Assembly: GCF_003268025.1 (NCBI RefSeq)
Contig: NZ_QLUW01000001.1
Location: 682,001 to 746,000 of the forward strand
Direction: 5' to 3'
From: Paenibacillus montanisoli
GTDB taxonomy: Bacteria; Bacillota; Bacilli; Paenibacillales; Paenibacillaceae
DNA: 64,000 nt
Of the stretch, positions 34,579-42,501 are shown one piece after another. The translations under genes were made by a program, and so were the position numbers. Every line of letters starts with the position of its first letter. Within the stretch, counting starts at the first letter, position 1. The notes beneath the pieces were generated by a model. That model did no database searches and was not told where the DNA came from. It saw only the letters and a program-made list of their open reading frames with translations.

Positions 34579-35214
34579 GTGATTTTAAAGGGGATATTGG
34601 ATGTTATTGTAAACCGCCGCGTGACCAATGAGGTACGACTTTTAGTTGAGTGCGGCGGTGCACCCTTCACGCAATTAACCGCTATTACTTCCGGGCCTGT
34701 CATCATGAGAAGAAGAAATATGAGCGCTAGAGTCAATCTAACGCAGGAAGAGGGCGGGGAATGCATCGACCACTCGATTAATGTGGGTCGCAATGTAGCA
34801 GAGCAGCTTCAGTTGAGGAATGACCGGCGCTATCGTGTGGAGTTCGATACGAATACGCGAGAGATGCGCTTCTTTCTAAAGCCGGTTACAAGAGCAAGGC
34901 TTCCCCTGAGAATCGGAACCGAAGTCGTAGAGGATCCGAATGCCCCTGAGCCTAGGATCATTACGCTTCGAAATAACCAAATTTTTGTATCCGCCATTGG
35001 CCGTGTTACCCTCGGGATTATTGGTGATACGCTTCTGCTGCAGCATGGCTTAAAGAAGAAGAGCCTCCATATCATTAACGGCACTGACATCTTCCTTGAG
35101 CCGTTTGTCCAAGTTACACCCAAGACCGCGGAACAATTGGGGTTAAGGGCAGGCAATGCCATCATGGAGTTTAATCAGAACACCTCGATTCTACGGATCA
35201 ATCCGGGAAAATAG
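34579..35214 (+). CDS. Unrecognised protein with two internal repeats
   Basis: I chose GTG 34579 because GAGGGGTG lies nine bases before it; the start is uncertain. It gives 211 residues without signal peptide or membrane helix. Two similar segments are visible: VAEQLQLRNDRRYRVEFDTN (then TREMRFFL) and TAEQLGLRAGNAIMEFNQNT (then SILRINPGK). The pattern A-x-x-L-x-L-R, a short turn and a beta hairpin resembles AbrB-like or double-psi barrel halves, but I cannot name a family. A truncated relative follows at 35255. Function unknown. Confidence 0.55.
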   Translation: MILKGILDVIVNRRVTNEVRLLVECGGAPFTQLTAITSGPVIMRRRNMSARVNLTQEEGGECIDHSINVGRNVAEQLQLRNDRRYRVEFDTNTREMRFFLKPVTRARLPLRIGTEVVEDPNAPEPRIITLRNNQIFVSAIGRVTLGIIGDTLLLQHGLKKKSLHIINGTDIFLEPFVQVTPKTAEQLGLRAGNAIMEFNQNTSILRINPGK

Positions 35215-35254
35215 ATTCTTTTCCATCACGAATATAGCTTGGATGTAATATTTT

Positions 35255-35617
35255 TTGACGTTTAATGAAGATACGAATGTATTAACCATAATATTAAGAA
35301 GAACTAGAACAACGGCGCCATTCGGCTTAGAAGGTGTGACCGTCACCAGAAATGACGTTTTCGCCGTCACTGGCGGAACGCATGACGCATTGAATTTGCC
35401 CTCCCAAGACAATTCCATTCTGACGGCAATAAGGGCTGGGAGAGTTAAAAAGCTGAAGCTTCGGTCATTCGCCTCAGGGGAAAATGAATTCGGCAGCGGC
35501 TTTGCAACGAGCGCCTCAACGGCAGCCTTTTTTGGCTTGATAACGGGTAACCGGTATGTGTTAAGGTTTAACCAAATCACGAGAGTGCTTGAGATTCGTA
35601 GTGTCGGCGGGAAGTAA
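35255..35617 (+). pseudogene. Truncated paralogue of the preceding gene
   Basis: An open frame of 120 codons begins at TTG 35255 with no ribosome binding site and an in-frame stop 9 bases earlier. It starts in the middle of the repeat: TFNEDTNVLTIIL corresponds to VEFDTNTREMRFFL of the upstream protein. It ends with FGLITGNRYVLRFNQ then ITRVLEIRSVGGK, matching the second repeat there. I therefore read it as a 5'-deleted copy, although expression from the upstream transcript by reinitiation cannot be excluded. Confidence 0.5.
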
Positions 35618-35657
35618 TACGAATTATAATTAATTCAGTAGGAATCTTTTTAACGTC

Positions 35658-35693
35658 AGGCGGCTGCCGTCAGCGAATCAACGATAGCCGCCT
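35658..35693. terminator. Hairpin between converging genes
   Basis: AGGCGGCT at 35658-35665 pairs with AGCCGCCT at 35686-35693. There is no direct T run on the plus side; on the minus side T-rich DNA comes about 10 bases later. Confidence 0.5.
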
Positions 35694-35705
35694 ACTTATG
35701 AGCGG

Positions 35706-36059
35706 CTAGTCTGCATTCTTTAGCTCGATTCTATTGCCTTCGGGGTCGACGATCACTGCAATGGTACCCCATGAAAACTCATACACGCCTACGTCAACGT
35801 CCCTGCCACGCAGCTCGTGAACCGCGTCTTCAAAATCATACACGTCAAGCCGCAGCACAGTAGGATTCTGTGACCGCGTCTTCGGGGCAGAGGAAGAAAC
35901 GCCTTGATCTTCAATCATCAAATAGCTGCCGCCGAAATCCAGGACGGTTAAATTAGCCTTCTGTTCGCGAATGCGTAAGCCCATATTGCTGACGTAAAAC
36001 GCCAATGCCGTTTCATAATCCTCGGTAAATAGGATGATACCGGATTCTTTGAGCTTCAT
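35706..36059 (-). CDS. VOC-superfamily (glyoxalase-like) protein
   Basis: 117 residues behind CGGAGGTG. Beta-alpha-beta-beta-beta units are visible: GIILFTEDYETALAFYVSNMG, GGSYLMIED, and FEDAVHELRGRDVDVGVYEF, ending VDPEGNRIELKN. The small length and closing motif are those of single-domain VOC proteins of the glyoxalase/bleomycin-resistance/dioxygenase group. Substrate unknown. The gene stands alone. Confidence 0.82.
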   Translation of the reverse strand: MKLKESGIILFTEDYETALAFYVSNMGLRIREQKANLTVLDFGGSYLMIEDQGVSSSAPKTRSQNPTVLRLDVYDFEDAVHELRGRDVDVGVYEFSWGTIAVIVDPEGNRIELKNAD

Positions 36060-36197
36060 AGGGGCACCTCCGATTTGTTTTATACACTTAACATACTATA
36101 TTGTATGTAATGTGGCTAGAAGGATTTTCTAATCGCGTTCATAACATCATCTGATACATATGTAAGTGAATATATGAGTGAAATAGGAGGTACGAAG

Positions 36198-36653
36198 ATG
36201 AAGCCAATCCGCAACTCGGCTAAGGCCGTCATCATTGAAAACAACCGGCTTCTCCTAACCAAGAATAAGGATGACCAAGGCTTTTACTATCTCTTCCCCG
36301 GCGGCGGACAGGAGAAATGGGAAGTGCTGAGCGAAGCCGCAGCCAGAGAGTGCCTCGAGGAGATCGGGTGCGTGGTCGAAGTAGGCGATTTGATATCGGT
36401 CAGGGAGTACATCGGGAAGAACCACGAGTTCGCCAAATGGGATTACGCGGCGCACCAGGTCGAGTTTTATTTTGAGTGCAGGATCTTGAGCCGATCGGAC
36501 GAGTTTCAAGGCTCCAATCCTGACCCCGACCAGATCGGCGTGGAATGGATCCAGATCGACCGCTTGCACGAGAAACGCATCTATCCCCGCAAGCTGGCCG
36601 AGATGATCCAGCGAGGCCAAAGTAAACCGTTTTATATTGGGGATGCGAATTGA
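36198..36653 (+). CDS. NUDIX hydrolase
   Basis: ATG 36198 follows AGGAGG by seven bases and gives 151 residues. The NUDIX box GX5EX7REUXEEXGU is complete: GGQEKWEVLSEAAARECLEE followed by IG. The first strand (NSAKAVIIENNRLLLTKNKD) and the DQIGVEWIQIDRL segment are typical. It hydrolyses some nucleoside diphosphate derivative; the substrate cannot be told. It is followed by two terminator-like hairpins. Confidence 0.88.
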   Translation: MKPIRNSAKAVIIENNRLLLTKNKDDQGFYYLFPGGGQEKWEVLSEAAARECLEEIGCVVEVGDLISVREYIGKNHEFAKWDYAAHQVEFYFECRILSRSDEFQGSNPDPDQIGVEWIQIDRLHEKRIYPRKLAEMIQRGQSKPFYIGDAN

Positions 36654-36685
36654 GCTAACGAATCGTATAGCGCAAGTCTAAGCAG

Positions 36686-36720
36686 CCAGTCGTCGGAAAT
36701 CAACCGGCGGCTGGTTATTT
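36686..36720 (+). terminator. Probable terminator after the NUDIX gene
   Basis: CCAGTCGTCGG pairs with CCGGCGGCTGG (two wobble pairs), followed by TTATTT. Confidence 0.65.
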
Positions 36721-36751
36721 AGTTTCGCCTCCAAGTTGTCTTCCATATCTT

Positions 36752-36796
36752 AAGAGGCCAGTTCCGGCCGCCTCGCTCAGGTCGCACCTCTTTTTT
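36752..36796 (+). terminator. Second terminator-like hairpin
   Basis: AAGAGG at 36752-36757 pairs with CCTCTT at 36787-36792 and is followed by a T run. The loop is long and contains GGCC-rich pairing. Confidence 0.5.
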
Positions 36797-36944
36797 GCGT
36801 CCTATTGCAACGAGTCTACGCCTGAGTCTATCATCCTTGGAACATGTAAAAAACGGTATGCAAAAGTAATGACATGTTTGTTTTAGGGCTCAAATTGATA
36901 GCGATATAATTAAGCTAGCGTCATTAGACAGGGAGGCGCGATTC

Positions 36945-38726
36945 ATGCGTAAACTCAGGGAAAATCTATTCGTATACGAGGATACTTGCCGCGTGTATGT
37001 GATTAAACATCATGATAGGGCTGTTCTCATCGATTTCGGCAGCGGCGCGATATTGCAAGAGCTTGCTTTGATTGGCGTTCAAAGAATCGATATGGTGCTT
37101 CATACGAATCATCATCGCGATGTTTGCGGCGGCGACCATCTGCTTGATTCGGAGACTGTAATCTACGTACCGGAGAACGAGCGGTATTTATTTGAAGATA
37201 CGGAACATTTTTGGGATCGATTAAGGGTGTATGTAACCACTAGAGTCGATTCGATCGAATTTACGCGTACAACAAGCGTTACAGTCCGGGGTTTGGAGGA
37301 CGGCGAGTCGATTCTCTGGGAAGAATATGTCTTCCAAGCGATAAGCACGCCGGGGGATTCAAGAGGCGCGATCTCCATAGTATGGGACAATGGCGGCGAG
37401 AAAATCGTCTTCTGCGGCGATCTGATTTCAGCCCCGGGGAAGGTTCATGCTATTTTTGATTTCCAATGGGAATATTTGCCGGCTAAACTTTTTTACAAAT
37501 GGATCGAATCTTTAGAAAAACTATCAAAACTAACCATCGACCTGCTTTGCCCTTCGCACGGCGAGGCAATGGATGACGGCAAAGAAGGAATCGAACTGCT
37601 GCGATCCAGGGCTTTAACGTTAGAACGAATGATGATTCCCGAACTAATCCCGTACCCTGCAGGGAATTTGTATCGCGTTCTTCCTCATTTAATCTACGTA
37701 GACAAAACGACATATTTGATCATGTCGGAAAGCGGTCACGGCATTTTGATCGATTACGGCTATGTCGATTACGAACAAATCGTGCAGTTGAAAGATAACT
37801 TTGGATTGAAGAAGATAGACGCCATCATTTTTACTCATTACCATATCGATCATATTGCAAGAGCGGCAGAAGCTCAATTTCATCCCTGGACTTCGAAAGA
37901 ACTGTTCAGAGAGGTGGAAATTTGGAATCTGAATCAAGTCGCCGATATTGTAAAAAATCCGAAACGGTATAAATTGCCGGGGCTGCATCCCTCTAATACG
38001 GATTCCGACCGGATCGTTTCTTCGGGGGATCATATCCGATGGAACGAATATGATCTTTATTTTTACCACCATCCGGGCCAAACTTATTATGCCTTGGGTT
38101 TATTCGTGGAAATCGACGGTCGGAAGGTTTTGTTTACAGGTGATAATATTTGGCCGACGAAAGACGGTAAGCTGGTCACGCCCGTAATTTTCAAAGACAG
38201 TCCCGATCCGGAAGGATTCATCAGGGTTGCGCACGAGATGAAGTCGTTGAACCCGTCGATCATCGCAACCGGACACTATGGGGCAATCCCCGTTAATGAA
38301 ACCATGTTGGACAGTTATATTCAATGGTCTCTTGCGCTGAAAGAAAAGCTTTATGAAATCGTTAGCCAGGATCCGCCGTTATACGGCATTGATTGTAGAT
38401 GGGCGTATTTTTACCCTTACATAGCGGAAGCAGCCCCCGGAGAAGAGGTCAAGGTCTGGTTAAGAGTAAAAAACCACAGTCCGGTCGCCTCTCGCTTTAA
38501 TGTTAATCTTTGCCTGCCGGAAGGAATCTCCTGTGAGAGCCATTTCCGGGAAATCGCGGCCGGACCTCATTCGAAAACGGATCTTTCCTTTACATTGGTG
38601 CTGGCGGATACAATGAAGACGGATCGAAGATATGTTGTAACGGTTGAAATCGATAGAAACGGAAAAAAATGCGGAGAAGTCGCGGAGTTTATGATTGAGG
38701 TCAAGAACAGAAGAGAGTTTTTGTAA
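36945..38726 (+). CDS. Protein with two metallo-beta-lactamase-fold domains
   Basis: 593 residues behind AGGGAGG. The first domain (about 1-220) has VLHTNHHRDVCGG, FCGDLISAPG and LCPSHGEAM. Compared with the canonical THxHxDH motif, two ligand positions are Asn and Val, so its metal site is degenerate. The second domain (about 225-470) has IFTHYHIDHIARAAEAQF with an intact motif, LFTGDNIWPT and IIATGHYGAI. The last 100 residues (WLRVKNHSPVASRFNVNLCL) form a beta-sandwich like the NPCBM-associated domain of glycosidases. No signal peptide. It precedes a sugar importer and may be a hydrolase in the same pathway; the substrate is unknown. Confidence 0.75.
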   Translation: MRKLRENLFVYEDTCRVYVIKHHDRAVLIDFGSGAILQELALIGVQRIDMVLHTNHHRDVCGGDHLLDSETVIYVPENERYLFEDTEHFWDRLRVYVTTRVDSIEFTRTTSVTVRGLEDGESILWEEYVFQAISTPGDSRGAISIVWDNGGEKIVFCGDLISAPGKVHAIFDFQWEYLPAKLFYKWIESLEKLSKLTIDLLCPSHGEAMDDGKEGIELLRSRALTLERMMIPELIPYPAGNLYRVLPHLIYVDKTTYLIMSESGHGILIDYGYVDYEQIVQLKDNFGLKKIDAIIFTHYHIDHIARAAEAQFHPWTSKELFREVEIWNLNQVADIVKNPKRYKLPGLHPSNTDSDRIVSSGDHIRWNEYDLYFYHHPGQTYYALGLFVEIDGRKVLFTGDNIWPTKDGKLVTPVIFKDSPDPEGFIRVAHEMKSLNPSIIATGHYGAIPVNETMLDSYIQWSLALKEKLYEIVSQDPPLYGIDCRWAYFYPYIAEAAPGEEVKVWLRVKNHSPVASRFNVNLCLPEGISCESHFREIAAGPHSKTDLSFTLVLADTMKTDRRYVVTVEIDRNGKKCGEVAEFMIEVKNRREFL

Positions 38727-38779
38727 CCAGATAAATTCTATATAAGTGTATACGAAAGTAAAAAAGAGTTTATATCTGG

Positions 38780-38795
38780 TTGAAAACGTTATCAA
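38780..38795. promoter_or_regulatory. CcpA-type cre site
   Basis: TTGAAAACGTTATCAA fits WTGNNARCGNWWWCAW at every position. TATAAT follows directly at 38796-38801 and is a likely -10 box, so CcpA bound here would block transcription of the importer operon at 38876. An imperfect inverted repeat (AACCAGATA/TATCTGGTT) brackets 38724-38783 just upstream. Confidence 0.75.
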
Positions 38796-38875
38796 TATAA
38801 TGAATGTAAAGAACAAACCGTGAAAATGGAGGACTACATCCGCGAGTTGAAAGCAAAGGAGGCAGCGCCTAGCGT

Positions 38876-39835
38876 ATGACGACAGCAAATATTGAAAGAA
38901 TCCAAGTTGACCAATCGATCAAGACGAGGCGAAATACTTTTGCGAGAAAAGTCCGCAATTCGAAATATTTGATTCTCTTGTTTCTCCCGGCAGGCTTGTA
39001 CTATTTGCTATTCGAGTATTTGCCCATGTTCGGCATTCTGATCTCCTTCAAGCAATACAGCGTGTTTAAAGGGGTATGGGCGAGCGATTGGGTCGGGTTG
39101 AAGTACTATACGATGTTTTTTCAAAGCCCGGACTTTCTCAAGCTTCTGCGAAACACGTTTCTATTAGGGTTTTACAGTATTGTTTGGGGTTTTCCCGCAC
39201 CGATCATATTGGCTCTCTTGATTAACGAAATTAGGAATTCCGCGTTTAAACGGATCGTACAGACTGTTAGCTATTTGCCTCATTTTGTATCAAATGTCAT
39301 CATTGTGAGCATGATCGTCATGTTTCTTTCCCCGTCGGCCGGACTTATCAATATATTGATTCAGAAATTAGGGTTCGAACCGATCTATTTTTTGATTAAC
39401 CCCGATTATTTCCGCACTATCTTCATCTCTTCAGGAATCTGGCAAGGTATCGGCTGGGGAACCATCATCTATTTGGCGGCGTTAACGACGGTCGATCCGG
39501 CTCTGTACGAGACGGCTGAAATCGACGGAGCGAGCCGATGGAAAAAAATGATCTATGTTACGCTCCCCTCCATCGTTCCCGTAATTATCATCTTGTTTAT
39601 TCTGAACATCGGTTCGTTATTTGCGACAAGCTTCGAGAAGGTTTTCTTGCTTTATAACCCGCTTACTTACGAAACAGCCGATATTATCGCGACTTTCGTG
39701 TACCGAACCGGTTTAACAAAAGGCAACTTCAGCTTTGCCACCGCCATCGGCGTGTTTAACGGTATATTGAACTTTGCGCTTCTTTATATCGCGAACTTCT
39801 TGGCTCGCAAGTTCAAAGAAGTCAGCCTATGGTAA
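38876..39835 (+). CDS. Sugar ABC importer permease 1 (LplB type)
   Basis: 319 residues; the nearest ribosome site AAAGGAGG is 13 bases before ATG, a long spacing. SKYLILLFLPAGLYYLLFEYLP then FGILISFKQYSVFKG is the standard opening of LplB/YtcP-group permeases for complex oligosaccharides, and the EAA loop reads YETAEIDGASRWKKMIYVTLP. Six helices are visible. It works with the permease at 39858 and the binding protein at 40812; the ATPase is not in the operon, so a shared MsmX-type ATPase is expected. Confidence 0.9.
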   Translation: MTTANIERIQVDQSIKTRRNTFARKVRNSKYLILLFLPAGLYYLLFEYLPMFGILISFKQYSVFKGVWASDWVGLKYYTMFFQSPDFLKLLRNTFLLGFYSIVWGFPAPIILALLINEIRNSAFKRIVQTVSYLPHFVSNVIIVSMIVMFLSPSAGLINILIQKLGFEPIYFLINPDYFRTIFISSGIWQGIGWGTIIYLAALTTVDPALYETAEIDGASRWKKMIYVTLPSIVPVIIILFILNIGSLFATSFEKVFLLYNPLTYETADIIATFVYRTGLTKGNFSFATAIGVFNGILNFALLYIANFLARKFKEVSLW

Positions 39836-39857
39836 CGGGGAAAGGAGATCTCGCGGA

Positions 39858-40745
39858 ATGAAGAAGAAAATCGACGTCTTCACAATCGTCAATTCCTTGT
39901 TCATGTTGGGTCTGATGTTCATCATGCTCTATCCTTTCATTTACATGATCAACGTATCGTTAAGCAGCCAAGTATACGTGCTTAAGAATGAAGTGTTTTT
40001 TTGGCCGAAAGGCTTTACTACCCAGTGGTATAAGTTTGTATTAAGCGATCCCTCTTTGCTTAGGGGCTATAGAAACACTTTTATATATGCAACCCTGGGC
40101 ACGGTTGTTGCTCTGGTTTTAACCTCAATGGGAGCTTACGCTTTGTCCAAGAAACACATGATTTTCAGAAGACAGCTTATGCTGGCTTTAATATTCACGG
40201 TCTTGTTTAGCGGAGGAATGATCCCTTCCTACCTGGTTATAAAACAACTGGGACTACTGGACACGATCTGGGCGATCGTGCTTCCAGGCGCAGTGAACAC
40301 CTTCAATTTACTTGTCATGCGAACGTTCTTCGAAGGGATACCGGAAGAAATCGAAGACGCCGGGAGAATCGACGGCCTTAACGATATTCAATTATTTTTC
40401 CGTATTATCGTCCCTTTGTCCAAACCGGTATTTGCCGCAATCGGATTGTTTGTAGCCGTTGGCCTTTGGAATGATTTTTATAAGCCGATTATTTATTTGA
40501 AGAGCCAAGAACTGTTCCCGTTATCTGTGGTTTTAAGGGATTTGGTTATCGCCGGCAGCGTGCAAAGCGTGCATACCGGAAGCAATTTAGCGGCTAAAGC
40601 TTCTGGAGGGGGTGGAGGAGATGTAGTTCTCGAGTCTTTGAAATACGCAGCAATTGTCTTTGCGACGCTGCCGATCCTTATGCTTTATCCGTTCTTGCAA
40701 AAGTATTTTGTCAAGGGGGTCATGCTGGGGTCCGTGAAAGGCTAG
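39858..40745 (+). CDS. Sugar ABC importer permease 2 (LplC/YtcP type)
   Basis: ATG 39858 follows AAAGGAGAT and gives 295 residues. SLFMLGLMFIMLYPFIYMIN is helix 1, and the family stretch FFWPKGFTTQWYKFVLSDPS follows. The EAA loop is EEIEDAGRIDGLNDIQLFFR. The C-terminus, ending FVKGVMLGSVKG, is diagnostic of this permease group. It is the partner of the upstream permease. Confidence 0.9.
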   Translation: MKKKIDVFTIVNSLFMLGLMFIMLYPFIYMINVSLSSQVYVLKNEVFFWPKGFTTQWYKFVLSDPSLLRGYRNTFIYATLGTVVALVLTSMGAYALSKKHMIFRRQLMLALIFTVLFSGGMIPSYLVIKQLGLLDTIWAIVLPGAVNTFNLLVMRTFFEGIPEEIEDAGRIDGLNDIQLFFRIIVPLSKPVFAAIGLFVAVGLWNDFYKPIIYLKSQELFPLSVVLRDLVIAGSVQSVHTGSNLAAKASGGGGGDVVLESLKYAAIVFATLPILMLYPFLQKYFVKGVMLGSVKG

Positions 40746-40811
40746 AAAACTGCATAAGTGCTCATTGCTTGAACAATCCATTGCTTAAATCATCAATCGG
40801 GAGGATACAAA

Positions 40812-42410
40812 ATGAAAAGACTATTTTCCTTGATATTGGTTTGTACGATGATTTTGGCTTTATTCTCAGCATGCTCCGGCAATCAATCCGCAAACGAAGA
40901 GTCTGAACAGAATCAACAGGTCGCTGAAGAGAACAATGCAGCAGAAACGGCCACTGATGAAGCAACCACCGATGAAGCAACCGCCGAAGAAGCAACGCCT
41001 GCAGAAGATACTGGCCCGGCTCCAGAACTGTCGATCATGGTTCAAAACCATCCGGCATGGCCGTTTAATGAGAAATGGTTGATTTGGGATTCTTTAGAGC
41101 AAGGTGCGAACGTCAAGCTTAAAAGGTACCCGATTCAGGGAAATTGGTGGGAAACGATTCCGCTGATCGTTGCCTCAGGCGATATGCCGGACGTATTTTG
41201 GATGGGCGGCATGTTCAAGCAATACGGCCCCGAAGGCGCGGTAATCAATTTGTTTGATCATCTCGGCGAAATGCCGAATTTCTCGAAATTCATCGAAGAG
41301 AATCCGGATGTCATTAAAAGTATGCTTGCCGCAGACGGACAATTGTACGGTGCGCCTTCTGCGAACGCATTTCCCGCACTGCAAGACTTCCATATGTACC
41401 GCGAGGACATCTTCAAGAAAAATAACATACCGGTTCCGCAAAACTACGATGAATTTTATTCCGCTCTGAAAAAGCTCAAGGAACTTTATCCGGACAGCAC
41501 TCCTTGGGTATTCTGGGGATTGAATTACTTGAACAGTTTAACGCTCAATTTTGACACGTCGTTAGACTATTATTTTAATAAGAACACCAATTCGGTTGCA
41601 TACGGTCCTATCGATGACAGCTTTAAAGAAATGCTTGTATTTTTGAATAAGCTGTACAAAGAGAAGCTGATTTCACAAGAGTTTCTGACGATGGACGGCA
41701 AGATGATCGACGATTTGATCACGAGCGGCAAAGCCTTCGTCTACAACGGCTATATTAATAACATGGACACGTACAATACGAATGTTCGGCAGACAAATCC
41801 GGAGTTCACGCTGGCTCATATGGCGCCGCCAAAAGGTCCTAACGGCACGCAGGTTCACAGCGAAGGGTATTACTTTTACGGAGAAGGCCTTTCCGTCAGC
41901 AGCAATTCCAAAAATAAAGACGCCGCGATTAAATTCATTGACTGGCTGTACGGCGATGAGGGAAAAACGGCCGCAAGCTGGGGAATCGAAGGGAAAACCT
42001 TTAATGTCGTAGACGGTAAAAAACAATTCGTTAAAGAGATTTCCGACTTGAAAACCGCTACAGCGGAATACGGGTTAAAGAGTCCGGGAACCTATACTGA
42101 TTTTGATAATGATATGAACGTAGCTCTCTTGTCCGCCGAAGCGAAAACAGCCGTTGAAGAAGGCATGAAATACGTAGCGCCCCAGACGTTGCCTCTTTCG
42201 TATACTCCGGAAGAAACAGAGGTGCGCAGCATTAAAGGCGAAGCCATCTATAAGTACATGGAAGAAAATATTACCAAATTTATATTAGGCCAAAAACCGC
42301 TGAGCGAGTGGGACAGCTATGTCGAAGGAATCAAGAAGCTGGGACTGGACGAAATGATCAAGATCGAAACCGATGCATACAACAGAACACAGAGCCTTCA
42401 GTTGCCGTAA
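40812..42410 (+). CDS. Sugar ABC importer binding lipoprotein (LplA type)
   Basis: 532 residues. MKRLFSLILVCTMILALFSA followed by C is a lipoprotein signal with the lipobox LFSAC. A low-complexity linker of Glu, Ala, Thr and Asn (to about residue 70) lifts the domain from the membrane. The mature part has NWWETIPLIVASGDMPDVFW, EKPLSEWDSYVEGIKKLGLD-like closing text (here KPLSEWDSYVEGIKKLGLD) and the length of complex-oligosaccharide binding proteins in Paenibacillus. The ligand is unknown. Confidence 0.9.
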   Translation: MKRLFSLILVCTMILALFSACSGNQSANEESEQNQQVAEENNAAETATDEATTDEATAEEATPAEDTGPAPELSIMVQNHPAWPFNEKWLIWDSLEQGANVKLKRYPIQGNWWETIPLIVASGDMPDVFWMGGMFKQYGPEGAVINLFDHLGEMPNFSKFIEENPDVIKSMLAADGQLYGAPSANAFPALQDFHMYREDIFKKNNIPVPQNYDEFYSALKKLKELYPDSTPWVFWGLNYLNSLTLNFDTSLDYYFNKNTNSVAYGPIDDSFKEMLVFLNKLYKEKLISQEFLTMDGKMIDDLITSGKAFVYNGYINNMDTYNTNVRQTNPEFTLAHMAPPKGPNGTQVHSEGYYFYGEGLSVSSNSKNKDAAIKFIDWLYGDEGKTAASWGIEGKTFNVVDGKKQFVKEISDLKTATAEYGLKSPGTYTDFDNDMNVALLSAEAKTAVEEGMKYVAPQTLPLSYTPEETEVRSIKGEAIYKYMEENITKFILGQKPLSEWDSYVEGIKKLGLDEMIKIETDAYNRTQSLQLP

Positions 42411-42432
42411 CGATTAAGCAGCGCTTCGCCCC

Positions 42433-42473
42433 GGGAATCCTCTAGTCAAGAAAGGGGATTCCCCATTTTTTTT
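42433..42473 (+). terminator. Terminator after the binding-protein gene
   Basis: GGGAATCC at 42433-42440 pairs with GGATTCCC at 42456-42463, followed by an eight-T run. Read-through would feed the hydrolase gene that starts 39 bases later. Confidence 0.8.
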
Positions 42474-42501
42474 CATGCGAAATGAGGAGGTCTTGCCAAT
42501 T

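Noticed and set aside
38724..38783. Inverted repeat AACCAGATA/TATCTGGTT as a terminator or operator
   Set aside because: The loop is about 40 bases and no T run follows; too weak to call separately.
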